From Acidimicrobiaceae bacterium (GTDB lineage: Bacteria; Actinomycetota; Acidimicrobiia; Acidimicrobiales; Ilumatobacteraceae): DNA of 19,946 bases. Shown here piece by piece: positions 1-6,681 of this stretch. The DNA lies in assembly GCA_003455715.1 (NCBI GenBank), contig DMQJ01000036.1:1-19946 (forward strand). The letters are read 5' to 3'. Position numbers and translations under genes: made by a program. Under the pieces are notes generated by a model. The model worked only from the letters and a program-made list of their open reading frames with translations. It had not been told where the DNA came from and searched no databases. Numbering within the stretch: the stretch's first letter is position 1; the number at the start of each line of letters is the position of its first letter.

Positions 1-249
1 GGGCTTGCCCGGCACGTCGGCGGCGGTGAGCACGCACGACACACCCGGCACTGCGAGCGCCCCGCTGGTGTCGATGCGGACGATGCGTGCATGCGGATGG
101 GGCGACCGAAGCGTGGCCCCCCACAGCACGCCGTCGGCGGTGTAGTCGCTGGAGAACTGGAACGAGCCCTGCACCTTGGGAATGCCGTCCGGGCGGACGG
201 TGTGCTGCCCAAGGCGGCCGGCGAGATCGCGACGAGTGGCGGTGCTCAT
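1..249 (-). CDS. Xanthine dehydrogenase-type molybdenum hydroxylase, Mo-cofactor (large) subunit, N-terminal part only
   Basis: The first 83 codons of the large subunit of a xanthine dehydrogenase/CO dehydrogenase-family enzyme; the rest lies beyond the window edge. The visible part is the start of the a/b hammerhead domain: DGIPKVQG at about residues 21-28, then GVLWGATLRSPHPHARI, which is highly typical of these subunits (PucD/XdhA/CoxL class). The ATG at 249 is preceded by GGGAGG (259-264) at 9 nt. The start overlaps the stop of the 2Fe-2S gene by 4 bp (ATGA), so it is the last visible gene of a coupled three-gene operon. In this family the subunit binds molybdopterin cytosine dinucleotide and carries out hydroxylation of the substrate. 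The DGxPKVxG plus RSPHPHA style is closest in my memory to bacterial xanthine dehydrogenase (PucD). The substrate (xanthine/hypoxanthine or another heterocycle or aldehyde) cannot be settled without the active-site half. Confidence 0.88.
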   Translation of the reverse strand, partial: MSTATRRDLAGRLGQHTVRPDGIPKVQGSFQFSSDYTADGVLWGATLRSPHPHARIVRIDTSGALAVPGVSCVLTAADVPGKP

Positions 250-743
250 GCGGAGGGGCCTCCCGCAGCGGCGGTGGAGCGGGCAACGGCCACGCGTTGC
301 ACTGCCTCGATGATGCGGCCGTAGCCGGTGCAACGGCAGATGTTGCCGGACAACTCCTCGCGTATCTCCAACTCAGAGGGTTGGGGCGAGCGATCGAGCA
401 GCGAGTGCGTGGCCATGATGAGGCCTGGCGTGCAGAAGCCGCATTGCACGGCTCCGGCATCGACGAAGGCCTGCTGCACGTCGGTAGGTGCCCCCACCGG
501 GGCGACACCCTCGATGGTGACGATGCGCTGCCCCACTGCGCTGGCCGCCAAGACGAGACATCCGCACACCAACTGCCCATCCACCAGCACGCTGCACGAA
601 CCGCACTCGCCTTGCTCGCAGGCCCCCTTGGTGCCCATCAGCCCGAGACGTTCGCGGAGCACGAAGAGGAGGCTCTCGCCGGTGCCCGCATCGCGCACCT
701 CACGAGCCGTGCCGTTGACGTGCAGTGTGTAGTGCTCAGCCAT
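246..743 (-). CDS. Xanthine dehydrogenase-type 2Fe-2S (small) subunit
   Basis: A 165-residue iron-sulfur subunit that passes electrons from the Mo centre to FAD. Both expected clusters are complete. The plant-ferredoxin-type cluster has C42, C47, C50 and C62 (CEQGECGSC, then a Cys 12 residues later). The second, all-helical domain has C101-x2-C104 (QCGFCTPG) and C136-x-C138 (GNICRCTGY). The length is the usual 150-170 for the family. I chose the ATG at 743 because GGAGGG (753-758) lies 9 nt upstream; the open frame runs further upstream, but that part is only a shadow of the FAD gene. The gene starts 8 bp inside the end of the FAD-subunit gene and ends 4 bp inside the Mo-subunit gene, so the three are translationally coupled. 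The family call is very secure; the substrate of the complex is not known. Confidence 0.95.
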   Translation of the reverse strand: MAEHYTLHVNGTAREVRDAGTGESLLFVLRERLGLMGTKGACEQGECGSCSVLVDGQLVCGCLVLAASAVGQRIVTIEGVAPVGAPTDVQQAFVDAGAVQCGFCTPGLIMATHSLLDRSPQPSELEIREELSGNICRCTGYGRIIEAVQRVAVARSTAAAGGPSA

Positions 744-1587
744 TGGGGAATGCCCTCCGAAGCAGACGCGCGGCCAACACCCCGACCGCGTGGCGGCGAT
801 ACGCCGCGGTGGACCGGTGGTCGTCGATGGGTCGGGCGGCCGCCGCGGCCAGACGTGCAAACTCGGCCACTGCGGCATCGGCCACTCGGCGCTGCCCGAA
901 GTCGACCTCGCCCGCAGCGAACTCCTCCGCCTCGGGGCACCTGAGAATGACCGGCCCGACGGAGCCAAGCGCCACACGGACCGACTGCGCCACATCATCG
1001 GCCACCAACGCAACGCTCGCCGTTGCAATGACCATCGCGTTCCGCACGCCCACCTTCGTGTATCCCTGCCAGCCCGACACCACGGGCAGGGTGACCCCGG
1101 CAATGAGCTCACCGTGGAGAAGCACGTTGCGCTTCGGACCGGTCATGAACTCGGCGAAGGGAACGTCGCGCGTTCCTCCTGCTGACACGAGATGGACGGT
1201 GGCGTCGAGTGCTGCGAGAGGTGGCAGGCCGTCACCCGCAGGAGAGCACGTGCCCAGGTTGCCGCCTACCGTGCCCGCGTGGCGGATCTGTGGCGAGCCC
1301 ACCGTGCGGGCAGCCTGCGCCAGCGCCGGCACCCACCCTGCGATCGGATCGGCTTCGACCTCCGTCCAGGTGACACCGGCGCCGAGAAAGAGCGTTGCCG
1401 AGGCCGGATCGTGACGCCACGTGCGCAGTTCGGGCACACGGTTCACCACCACGACATCGGACACCTCGCGACGGCGCTCGTTGACCTCCACCATCAGATC
1501 GGTTCCGCCAGCAAGGACGGCAGCGTCGGGATGAGCGGAGACCGCCTCAAGCGCCTCGGCCAGGGAAGTTGGAACGAGCACAGTCAT
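736..1587 (-). CDS. Xanthine dehydrogenase-type FAD-binding (medium) subunit
   Basis: A 283-residue FAD subunit of the molybdenum hydroxylase, which takes electrons from the 2Fe-2S subunit and hands them to an acceptor. Two FAD-binding signatures of the CO/xanthine dehydrogenase medium subunit are visible: AGGTDLM at residues 26-32 and TVGGNLGTCSPAGD at 106-119. The C-terminal CO-dehydrogenase flavoprotein domain follows (about 170-280). Length is normal for the family (270-300). The ATG at 1587 follows an in-frame stop, and there is no Shine-Dalgarno sequence; instead a TAAAGT -10-like box lies 9 nt upstream, which suggests a leaderless transcript. It is the first gene of the operon, reading on into the 2Fe-2S and Mo subunits. 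The order FAD, 2Fe-2S, Mo matches actinobacterial xdh operons. Confidence 0.93.
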   Translation of the reverse strand: MTVLVPTSLAEALEAVSAHPDAAVLAGGTDLMVEVNERRREVSDVVVVNRVPELRTWRHDPASATLFLGAGVTWTEVEADPIAGWVPALAQAARTVGSPQIRHAGTVGGNLGTCSPAGDGLPPLAALDATVHLVSAGGTRDVPFAEFMTGPKRNVLLHGELIAGVTLPVVSGWQGYTKVGVRNAMVIATASVALVADDVAQSVRVALGSVGPVILRCPEAEEFAAGEVDFGQRRVADAAVAEFARLAAAAARPIDDHRSTAAYRRHAVGVLAARLLRRAFPNG

Positions 1588-1596
1588 GCGAGACCG

Positions 1597-1602
1597 ACTT
1601 TA
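1597..1602 (-). promoter_or_regulatory. Putative leaderless -10 box (TAAAGT) of the molybdenum hydroxylase operon
   Basis: TAAAGT on the minus strand fits TANNNT and ends 9 nt before the ATG of the FAD-subunit gene, which has no Shine-Dalgarno sequence. Transcription would begin at or within 2-3 nt of the start codon. The box overlaps an in-frame TAA, so the gene cannot begin further upstream. No convincing -35 element is visible. Confidence 0.5.
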
Positions 1603-1663
1603 CATTTCGTCAATCGCCCGGCGCAGGTTACGCGCGGAATCGTCATAGGTGCGCGCGACGACG

Positions 1664-2476
1664 TCAGCGGACGACGAGACCCTCGATGCCGTCCTCGGGA
1701 GGCGGCAACTGAGGATCCATGTCCTCCAACACCCCGAGCAGGATCTTGGCCACGGCCAGGTTGCGCACCCAGTTGCGGTCGGCCGGCACCACGTACCACG
1801 GGGCGTACTTGGTGGACGTGCGCTCGAGTGCGTCTTCGTACGCACGCTGAAACTTGGGCCACAGCGCACGGTCGTCGAGGTCGCCCATACGGAACTTCCA
1901 CCGCTTCTCGGGGTCGTCGACCCGCTCCTGCAGTCGTTCTCGCTGCTCGTCCTTGCCGACGTGCAGGAAGCACTTCACGATGCGGGTGCCCTCGTCGGCC
2001 AGCAACTGCTCGAACTCGCGGATGTGCTCGTAGCGCTTCGACCACACAGCCTTCGGGGCGAACCCCTTCACGCGCACCACCAAGACGTCTTCGTAGTGGC
2101 TGCGGTTGAAGACGCCGATGTGGCCCTTCGCCGGGGCTTGTTCGTGCACCCGCCACAGGTAGTCGTGCTGGGTCTCCCGGCCGCCGGGCACCTTGAAGCT
2201 GGCGACGTGCACCCCCGCCGGATTGAGCCCGGAGAGGATCGAGCGAATGGTGCCGTCCTTCCCCGCGGCGTCCATCGCTTGCAGCACCAGCAGCACGCTG
2301 CGCTGCTCTTCGGCGTACAGCCGCGCCTGCAGAACGTCGAGACGTTCCTTCGCCCGCTCCAGTTCTTCGAGCGCCCACTCCTTCTCCCACCCGAGCGTGG
2401 CATCGGTGGCGTGCCGACCAAGGTCGACCTTCGTGCCAGGAGCAACTCGCAATCGCGCAACGGGGTCTTTCGCCAT
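1664..2476 (-). CDS. ppk2: Polyphosphate kinase 2 (PPK2) family protein
   Basis: A 270-residue PPK2-type polyphosphate:nucleotide phosphotransferase, a cytosolic enzyme that moves phosphate between polyphosphate and nucleotides. The P-loop is MDAAGKDG (residues 68-75), the Walker B region is FNRSHYEDVLVV (123-134), and the lid region carries WSKRYEHIREFE (145-156) and KRWKFRMGDLDDR (191-203). The short single-domain length and this motif set fit the 260-300 residue PPK2 enzymes rather than the two-domain type; whether it prefers NMP or NDP cannot be read by eye. I use the ATG at 2476 because the family begins near residue 1 here and a GGTAAGG sequence lies upstream; the frame is open further up to 2560 but that stretch overlaps the preceding gene. 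It starts only 10 bp after the DUF5522-type gene ends, so the two are probably one operon. Confidence 0.93.
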   Translation of the reverse strand: MAKDPVARLRVAPGTKVDLGRHATDATLGWEKEWALEELERAKERLDVLQARLYAEEQRSVLLVLQAMDAAGKDGTIRSILSGLNPAGVHVASFKVPGGRETQHDYLWRVHEQAPAKGHIGVFNRSHYEDVLVVRVKGFAPKAVWSKRYEHIREFEQLLADEGTRIVKCFLHVGKDEQRERLQERVDDPEKRWKFRMGDLDDRALWPKFQRAYEDALERTSTKYAPWYVVPADRNWVRNLAVAKILLGVLEDMDPQLPPPEDGIEGLVVR

Positions 2477-2486
2477 GGGCGGAACC

Positions 2487-2738
2487 TTACCGAGGCGGGC
2501 GTGTGCGTGGGGTCGGCCCGTAGGGACAGTGGCGGCACCCGCTGTTGCAACACCAGCCACGATCGGCGAGGAATCGAGCGGTGAACACCGCGAGTCCGCT
2601 CACCGGATCGCGGTAGGCGACGTCGCCCCTCGCCACCGCCTCGCGGTGCCGCGCCATGCCTTCGTGGAAGCCGCGAACGCGCGGCGAGTAGCGCGTACTG
2701 ATCGGTTCAGTGAGGAAGTCGGGCCGTAACGCTGTCAT
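2487..2738 (-). CDS. Small Cys-rich DUF5522-type protein
   Basis: An 83-residue basic protein ending in a conserved-looking cysteine cluster, GWCCNSGCRHCPYG (residues 61-74), that is CC-x3-C-x2-C. This C-terminal signature matches my memory of the DUF5522 family of short uncharacterised proteins; four clustered cysteines suggest metal or Fe-S binding, which is inference. The middle (about residues 27-60, HEGMARHREAVARGDVAYRD...) looks like a folded domain with a hydrophobic core rather than a random frame. The ATG at 2738 is preceded by TACCGT at 8 nt (leaderless -10 type); a GGAGGT sequence overlaps that box but sits 13 nt from the ATG, so a leadered start cannot be excluded. It is the first gene of a two-gene unit with ppk2, 10 bp downstream, and is divergent from the peptide importer. 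Function unknown. Confidence 0.75.
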   Translation of the reverse strand: MTALRPDFLTEPISTRYSPRVRGFHEGMARHREAVARGDVAYRDPVSGLAVFTARFLADRGWCCNSGCRHCPYGPTPRTRPPR

Positions 2739-2746
2739 TTCGAAGC

Positions 2747-2752
2747 ACGGTA
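2747..2752 (-). promoter_or_regulatory. Putative -10 box (TACCGT) of the DUF5522-ppk2 unit
   Basis: TACCGT on the minus strand fits TANNNT and ends 8 nt before the ATG at 2738, the same geometry as five other boxes in this window. It implies a leaderless or nearly leaderless mRNA. A CRP-like palindrome is centred about 73 bp upstream of the implied start of transcription. Confidence 0.45.
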
Positions 2753-2785
2753 CCTCCGCGTTGCATCCGCCGGTTCGAATGTGGC

Positions 2786-2791
2786 TAAGGT
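2786..2791 (+). promoter_or_regulatory. Tentative -10 box (TAAGGT) of the peptide importer operon
   Basis: TAAGGT is the only TANNNT hexamer on the plus strand between the divergent genes; a weak TTGCAT (2761-2766) sits 19 bp upstream as a possible -35. This would give a leader of about 75 nt containing the CRP-like palindrome just downstream of the start of transcription. Weak evidence; the true promoter could lie elsewhere. Confidence 0.3.
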
Positions 2792-2804
2792 GCCGCTGCC
2801 GGAG

Positions 2805-2820
2805 TGTGATGGGGGTCACA
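2805..2820. promoter_or_regulatory. CRP/GlxR-type operator: perfect TGTGA-N6-TCACA palindrome
   Basis: The 16-bp site is TGTGA, then TGGGGG, then TCACA: both half-sites match exactly the consensus of cAMP-receptor-family regulators (E. coli CRP, mycobacterial Crp Rv3676, corynebacterial GlxR). It lies in the divergent control region between the DUF5522-ppk2 unit and the peptide importer operon, 52 bp upstream of the importer GTG start. Its centre is about 73 bp upstream of the start of transcription implied for the leftward unit (an activator-type distance) and just downstream of the tentative rightward -10 (a repressor-type position). Binding and sign of regulation are inference. Confidence 0.6.
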
Positions 2821-2872
2821 TCCTCCCTCAACGACGGCGAACGACACGTTCACAAACGAAGGGGGAAAGCAC

Positions 2873-4732
2873 GTGCGAACCACTCGCTCGACCGGCCGCC
2901 GTCATGGCCGGCTCGTTGCAGCAGCGTTGATCAGCTTGGGGCTGGTCGCCGCGTCCTGCAGCGACAAGAAGGACGATGAAGGTGGCGGTGGCGGCACCGA
3001 AGAGACCGACGGCGGCGGTGGCGACACCACGGTGGCCTCGACCACGCCGATCGTCACCGACCCGCCCATCACCGAGCCTCCGGTGGAGGCCAGCTACGGC
3101 GGCAGCATCGTCGTCGCCGGCGAAGCAGAGGTGAGCAGCCCCTGGACGCCGGCCGCCATGCAGTGCGACTCGTTCTGCCAGATGCGTGCTCGTACCTTCT
3201 ACGACCCGCTCATCACGGTCGACAACGACCTCAACTGGAAGCCGTACCTGGCCGAGAGCATCGAGCCCAACGCCGACAACACGGTGTTCACCATCAAGAT
3301 CCGCGAGGGCATCAAGTTCCACGACGGCTCCGATGTCAACGCCGACGCGGTGATGTTCAACCTCAACGCCACCGGCTCGGGCCTGCTCGTCAGCGCCGGC
3401 GTGAAGGACCTCGCTCGCGACCCTGCCTGCTGGACCGCCGAGGGTGGGCTTGCCAACCTCGCCTGCAAGCTCGTCATGGAGAAGGTCGACGACTACACCT
3501 TCACCATCGCCACTGGCTTCAACGGCGACGCATCGCAGCCGCTGTCGTGGCCCCTGTTCCCGTACTACCTCGGTGGCCAGTTCGGCCTCATCGCCTCGCA
3601 GCAGTGGCTCGAGGCGGTCGCTGCCGGCACCGCGCAGCCCGACGAGCCGGTCGGCTCCGGCCCGTTCAAGTTCCAGGAGTACTCACCCGGCGAAGGCGGC
3701 AAGCTCGTCGTCGTCCGCAACGAGGACTACTGGCACAGCGACGCCGCTGGTAACCAGCTGCCCTTCCTCGACCAGATCGAGTTCCGTGTCATCTCCGACT
3801 CGGCAGTGCGGGCCCAGGCCCTCGAGTCGGGCGACGTCGACATCATCGCCAGCTCCGATGCTGCCGTGGTGAGCGACTACGACCCCGACTTCAGCGGTTA
3901 CGACGGCGAGTTCATCCTCAACCGTCAGGCCGAGTACAGCGAGACGAACTACATCCTGCTGCACCTCTCCAAGGAGGGCAGCCCGCTGCAAGACCGCGAC
4001 TTCCGTTGCGCCCTGCTGCAGGCCATCGACAAGCAGGACCTCATCGACACCATTGCCAACGGCTACCCGGCACCGGCCAATGGTCCGTTCTCGCCCGGCC
4101 AGGAAGGTCACCTCGCCGACAACGGTTCGCTGCCGTACGATCCCGATGCTGCTGCTGACGCCATCGCTGCGTACGAGGCTGCCAACGGCGAAGTCACCAT
4201 CAACTACTCCACCACCACCAGTGCAACCAGCTTGGCCACCGCCGAGTACCTGCAGGGAGTGTGGGGCGACGTGGGCGTCGATGTCACCATCGACCAGATC
4301 GAGCAGTCGAAGCTCATCAACAACGCCCTGTTCGGCGACCCGGCGTTCGACGCCTTCGGTTGGCGTAACCACGCCGGTCTGTTCGTCGACTCGCAGTACT
4401 TCTGGTGGCACGGCTCGGCAGCTCTGCCGGATGGCTCGCTGGCCCTGAACTTCGGCCGTCTCGACGACCCGGTCATCAACGAACTGCTCGAGAAGAGCCG
4501 CTCGGAGAGCGATCCCGAGGTTCGTCGTGGCTACGCCGAAGACATCAACCGCCAGTTCGCCAGCGAGTGCTGGATCATCCCGACGTCGTTCACCACGTGG
4601 GGCGTCATCTACAACCCGCGGGTGCAGGGCATTGGCACGCTCCCGCAGCCGAGCGGCGAGGGCTTCGTGCGAGACGGTGCCGGTTTCTCCGGCCAGGTCT
4701 GGCTCACCTCGGTGTTCGTCAGCGAGGGCTGA
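2873..4732 (+). CDS. Peptide/oligopeptide ABC transporter substrate-binding lipoprotein (SBP family 5)
   Basis: A 619-residue extracytoplasmic binding protein that captures the substrate and delivers it to the permease pair encoded next. The N-terminus is a lipoprotein signal: Arg-rich residues 1-13, a hydrophobic stretch, then LVAASC with the lipidated Cys at 29. A Gly/Glu/Asp/Thr-rich linker (about 30-76) tethers the mature domain. From about residue 77 it is a typical SBP_bac_5 fold, with the family-typical RTFYDPLITVDNDL and TIKIREGIKFHDGSDVNAD; it is somewhat longer than the usual 520-560. Cysteines come in near pairs (CDSFC, and two in the region coded by 3425-3470), as in secreted proteins with disulfides. 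The GTG at 2873 has GAAGGGGG about 7 nt upstream. It is the first gene of a complete importer operon and is followed by a strong hairpin. Peptide is the default substrate; nickel, glycan or other ligands are possible in this family. Confidence 0.92.
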   Translation: MRTTRSTGRRHGRLVAAALISLGLVAASCSDKKDDEGGGGGTEETDGGGGDTTVASTTPIVTDPPITEPPVEASYGGSIVVAGEAEVSSPWTPAAMQCDSFCQMRARTFYDPLITVDNDLNWKPYLAESIEPNADNTVFTIKIREGIKFHDGSDVNADAVMFNLNATGSGLLVSAGVKDLARDPACWTAEGGLANLACKLVMEKVDDYTFTIATGFNGDASQPLSWPLFPYYLGGQFGLIASQQWLEAVAAGTAQPDEPVGSGPFKFQEYSPGEGGKLVVVRNEDYWHSDAAGNQLPFLDQIEFRVISDSAVRAQALESGDVDIIASSDAAVVSDYDPDFSGYDGEFILNRQAEYSETNYILLHLSKEGSPLQDRDFRCALLQAIDKQDLIDTIANGYPAPANGPFSPGQEGHLADNGSLPYDPDAAADAIAAYEAANGEVTINYSTTTSATSLATAEYLQGVWGDVGVDVTIDQIEQSKLINNALFGDPAFDAFGWRNHAGLFVDSQYFWWHGSAALPDGSLALNFGRLDDPVINELLEKSRSESDPEVRRGYAEDINRQFASECWIIPTSFTTWGVIYNPRVQGIGTLPQPSGEGFVRDGAGFSGQVWLTSVFVSEG

Positions 4733-4734
4733 TC

Positions 4735-4748
4735 CCTCAGTTGTGAGG
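4735..4748 (+). other. Small hairpin after the binding-protein stop codon
   Basis: CCTCA-GTTG-TGAGG forms a 5-bp stem with a 4-nt loop starting 2 nt after the stop codon, and directly precedes the much stronger hairpin at 4751-4784. It may help stabilise the 3' end of a binding-protein transcript. Weak on its own. Confidence 0.3.
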
Positions 4749-4750
4749 TG

Positions 4751-4784
4751 AGAGGGTGGGTGCGCTCCGGCGCACCCACCCTTT
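4751..4784 (+). terminator. Strong intra-operon hairpin (partial terminator or mRNA 3'-stabiliser)
   Basis: GGGTGGGTGCGC (4754-4765) pairs perfectly with GCGCACCCACCC (4770-4781) around a TCCG tetraloop: a 12-bp, nearly all-GC stem, extended by A-T and G-T pairs on each side. It is followed by TTTCCC rather than a long U-run. It sits between the binding-protein gene and the first permease gene, a place where importer operons commonly carry a leaky terminator or stabilising hairpin so that binding protein is made in excess of the membrane parts. Confidence 0.75.
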
Positions 4785-4813
4785 CCCTCGGTGTTTCTTC
4801 GTCCCGCGTCCTA

Positions 4814-4820
4814 AAGGAGG
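4814..4820 (+). promoter_or_regulatory. Shine-Dalgarno sequence that fixes the TTG start of the first permease
   Basis: AAAGGAGG (starting one base earlier, 4813-4820) is a near-perfect ribosome binding site. It lies 4 nt before TTG at 4825, with no ATG or GTG at a suitable distance, so TTG is the likely start. It is by far the best such site in the window and follows the strong hairpin. Confidence 0.75.
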
Positions 4821-4824
4821 CAGG

Positions 4825-5811
4825 TTGCGCTACGCGCTCACCCGCATTGCACGTTTCGTGTTCGTGTTCGTCATCGTCACCTTCTTGGTGATGTTGGCCA
4901 CCCGTATCGGCAGTAAAGACCCCATCCGCGACCTCGCCGGCGGCCAAGTCAGCCCTGAAGTGATGGCCAAGGTCGAGGCCGATTACCCCTACATCGAGAA
5001 GTGCGAAGGCGCCCTCGCCTACCTGCCCTGCATGGGCAAGCAGTACGCCGCCTGGACCTTCGACATGGTGCGGGGCGAGATGGGTTACTCCTACGCCCAG
5101 GAGCAAACCGTCGGCGAAATGTTCAAACAACGCGGGCCCGCCACCTTCTGGGTGGGCTTCTGGGCCATCATCATCGGCCTCCTCATCGCCATTCCTGTCG
5201 GCGTCTACTCGGCCTACAAGCGAGACAGTCTCTTCGACCGGTTCATGAGCTTCGGCTCATTCGCAACACTCAGCACGCCCCAACTCGTGGTGGCGGTGTT
5301 TCTCCTGTACGCCGTTGCGAGCCGCTTCGATTTCTTCCCCAATCTGTGGAACTACGTCGCCCCCTGGTCGAGTCCGGTCGATCACTTCAAGAACTTCTTC
5401 CTCCCGTCGCTGACGCTTGGCATCGGCCTCGGCGCTGTGTGGAGCCGACTACTGCGGGCCGACATGATCATGACGCTGCAGAGCGACTTCATCAATCTCG
5501 CCCGAGCCAAGGGCGTTTCGCCCAACCGAGTGCTGTGGGTGCACGCCCTGCGCAGCTCGGTGCTCTCGCTCATCACCAGCGTGGCCCTGCAACTCTCGGG
5601 CCTGGTCAGCGGTGCCGTGGTCGCCGAGCAGTTCTTCGGCGTCGGCGGCGTCGGCGGCCGGTTGGTCATCGCCGTGCAACAGAACGACATCCTCATCATC
5701 CAGGCAATCACCGCAGTGGTGGTCGCCGTGGTGGTGATCGTCAACGTCGGAGTCGATCTGCTCTACGCGGTGGTTGACCCCCGTATCCGTCAAGCAAGGG
5801 CCCTGGGGTGA
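4825..5811 (+). CDS. dppB: Peptide ABC transporter permease, DppB/OppB type
   Basis: A 328-residue inner-membrane permease that forms the translocation channel with the next gene product. It has a first membrane segment at residues 8-26, a long extracytoplasmic loop (about 30-105), then five membrane segments. The EAA-type loop that docks to the ATPases is at about 224-243 (LARAKGVSPNRVLWVHALR), and the family ends in YAVVDPRIR. The start is TTG at 4825: it follows an excellent AAAGGAGG, and residues N-terminal to it in the open frame come from the hairpin region and are not coding. Length is typical (about 310-340). The stop is 6 bp before the next permease. The dpp name is by family only; the transported compound is not shown by the sequence. 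Confidence 0.93.
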   Translation: MRYALTRIARFVFVFVIVTFLVMLATRIGSKDPIRDLAGGQVSPEVMAKVEADYPYIEKCEGALAYLPCMGKQYAAWTFDMVRGEMGYSYAQEQTVGEMFKQRGPATFWVGFWAIIIGLLIAIPVGVYSAYKRDSLFDRFMSFGSFATLSTPQLVVAVFLLYAVASRFDFFPNLWNYVAPWSSPVDHFKNFFLPSLTLGIGLGAVWSRLLRADMIMTLQSDFINLARAKGVSPNRVLWVHALRSSVLSLITSVALQLSGLVSGAVVAEQFFGVGGVGGRLVIAVQQNDILIIQAITAVVVAVVVIVNVGVDLLYAVVDPRIRQARALG

Positions 5812-5817
5812 TCTGAA

Positions 5818-6681
5818 ATGGCACGTGCTCCCAAGCGACCCAACCGCTTCCTGACGGTTGGCTCCATCCTCTCCTTGGTGTGGCTCGGCGGCATCGCCCT
5901 GCTCGCGTTCATTCCGAACGACTGGCTTCCGTTCATGCGGGAGGCCGATCAGCGGGTGCGCATCGGCCGCAACTACGCATATGGCCCTGGCGTCGACTTC
6001 TGGATGGGCAGCGATCGGCTCGGTCGAGATGTGTTCGCCCGCAACATCTACGGCGGACGTATCTCACTGTCGGTCGCCATGTTCAGCATCGCCGTCGGCC
6101 TCACCCTCGGTGGCATCCTCGGTCTGATGGCTGGCTACATCAAAGGCAAGGTCGACACGGTCATCAACGTGTTGCTCGACGTCCTGCTGTCGTTCCCAGC
6201 CCTCATCCTCGCCATCCTGGTGGTGGGCCGACTCGATGTGCTTGAGATCAATCGCTTCTGGTCGGTGATGATGGTGCTGTCGCTGCTGTCGATCGCTCCC
6301 ATCGCCCGCATCGTGCGAGCCCAGACGCTGAGCCTCAGCGAGCGCGACTTCGTGCTCGCAGCCCGCAGTCTCGGGGCCTCGAAGTGGCGCATCCTGGCCA
6401 AGGAGATCCTGCCCAACCTCGTTCCTGCCATGACAACGGTGGCCTTCACGGGTGTGGCCGTGCTGATGGTGGCCGAGGGCGGCCTCGCCTTCCTCGGCTA
6501 CTCGGTGGAGTCGCCGACGTCCTCGTGGGGCAAGCTCATCTCCGAGAACCGCGAACGCATCGACACCGCCTGGTGGGCAACCATCTTCCCCTCGCTGATG
6601 CTGTTCGCCACCGTGCTCGCCTTCAACATCATCGGCGATCGATTCGCCCGCCGCTTCGACATTCGGGAGGCTGCGCTGTGA
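5818..6681 (+). CDS. dppC: Peptide ABC transporter permease, DppC/OppC type
   Basis: A 287-residue second permease, pairing with the DppB-type protein. The N-terminal membrane segment is at about residues 15-35, followed by the family-typical WMGSDRLGRDVFARNIYGGR (about 62-81) just before the core membrane domain. The EAA loop is LAARSLGASKWRILAKEILP (about 180-199), and the tail AFNIIGDRFARRFDIRE is characteristic of DppC. The ATG at 5818 is 6 bp after the previous stop. The stop overlaps the GTG of the first ATPase gene by 4 bp (GTGA), a sign of translational coupling. Length is normal. Confidence 0.94.
   Translation: MARAPKRPNRFLTVGSILSLVWLGGIALLAFIPNDWLPFMREADQRVRIGRNYAYGPGVDFWMGSDRLGRDVFARNIYGGRISLSVAMFSIAVGLTLGGILGLMAGYIKGKVDTVINVLLDVLLSFPALILAILVVGRLDVLEINRFWSVMMVLSLLSIAPIARIVRAQTLSLSERDFVLAARSLGASKWRILAKEILPNLVPAMTTVAFTGVAVLMVAEGGLAFLGYSVESPTSSWGKLISENRERIDTAWWATIFPSLMLFATVLAFNIIGDRFARRFDIREAAL

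Noticed and set aside
87..944. Long plus-strand open frames opposite the molybdenum hydroxylase genes
   Set aside because: They are antisense shadows of genes with complete cofactor motifs; low-complexity Arg/Ala/Gly composition.
246..1112. Long minus-strand frame that would extend the 2Fe-2S subunit upstream to 288 residues
   Set aside because: Everything before the ATG at 743 is a shadow of the FAD-subunit gene; the family length and the GGAGGG site fit the 165-residue version.
6384..6677. N-terminal extension of the DppD-type ATPase by 98 residues
   Set aside because: It lies wholly inside dppC in another frame and has Arg/Gly-rich shadow composition; the GTG at 6678 overlapping the dppC stop gives the normal family start.
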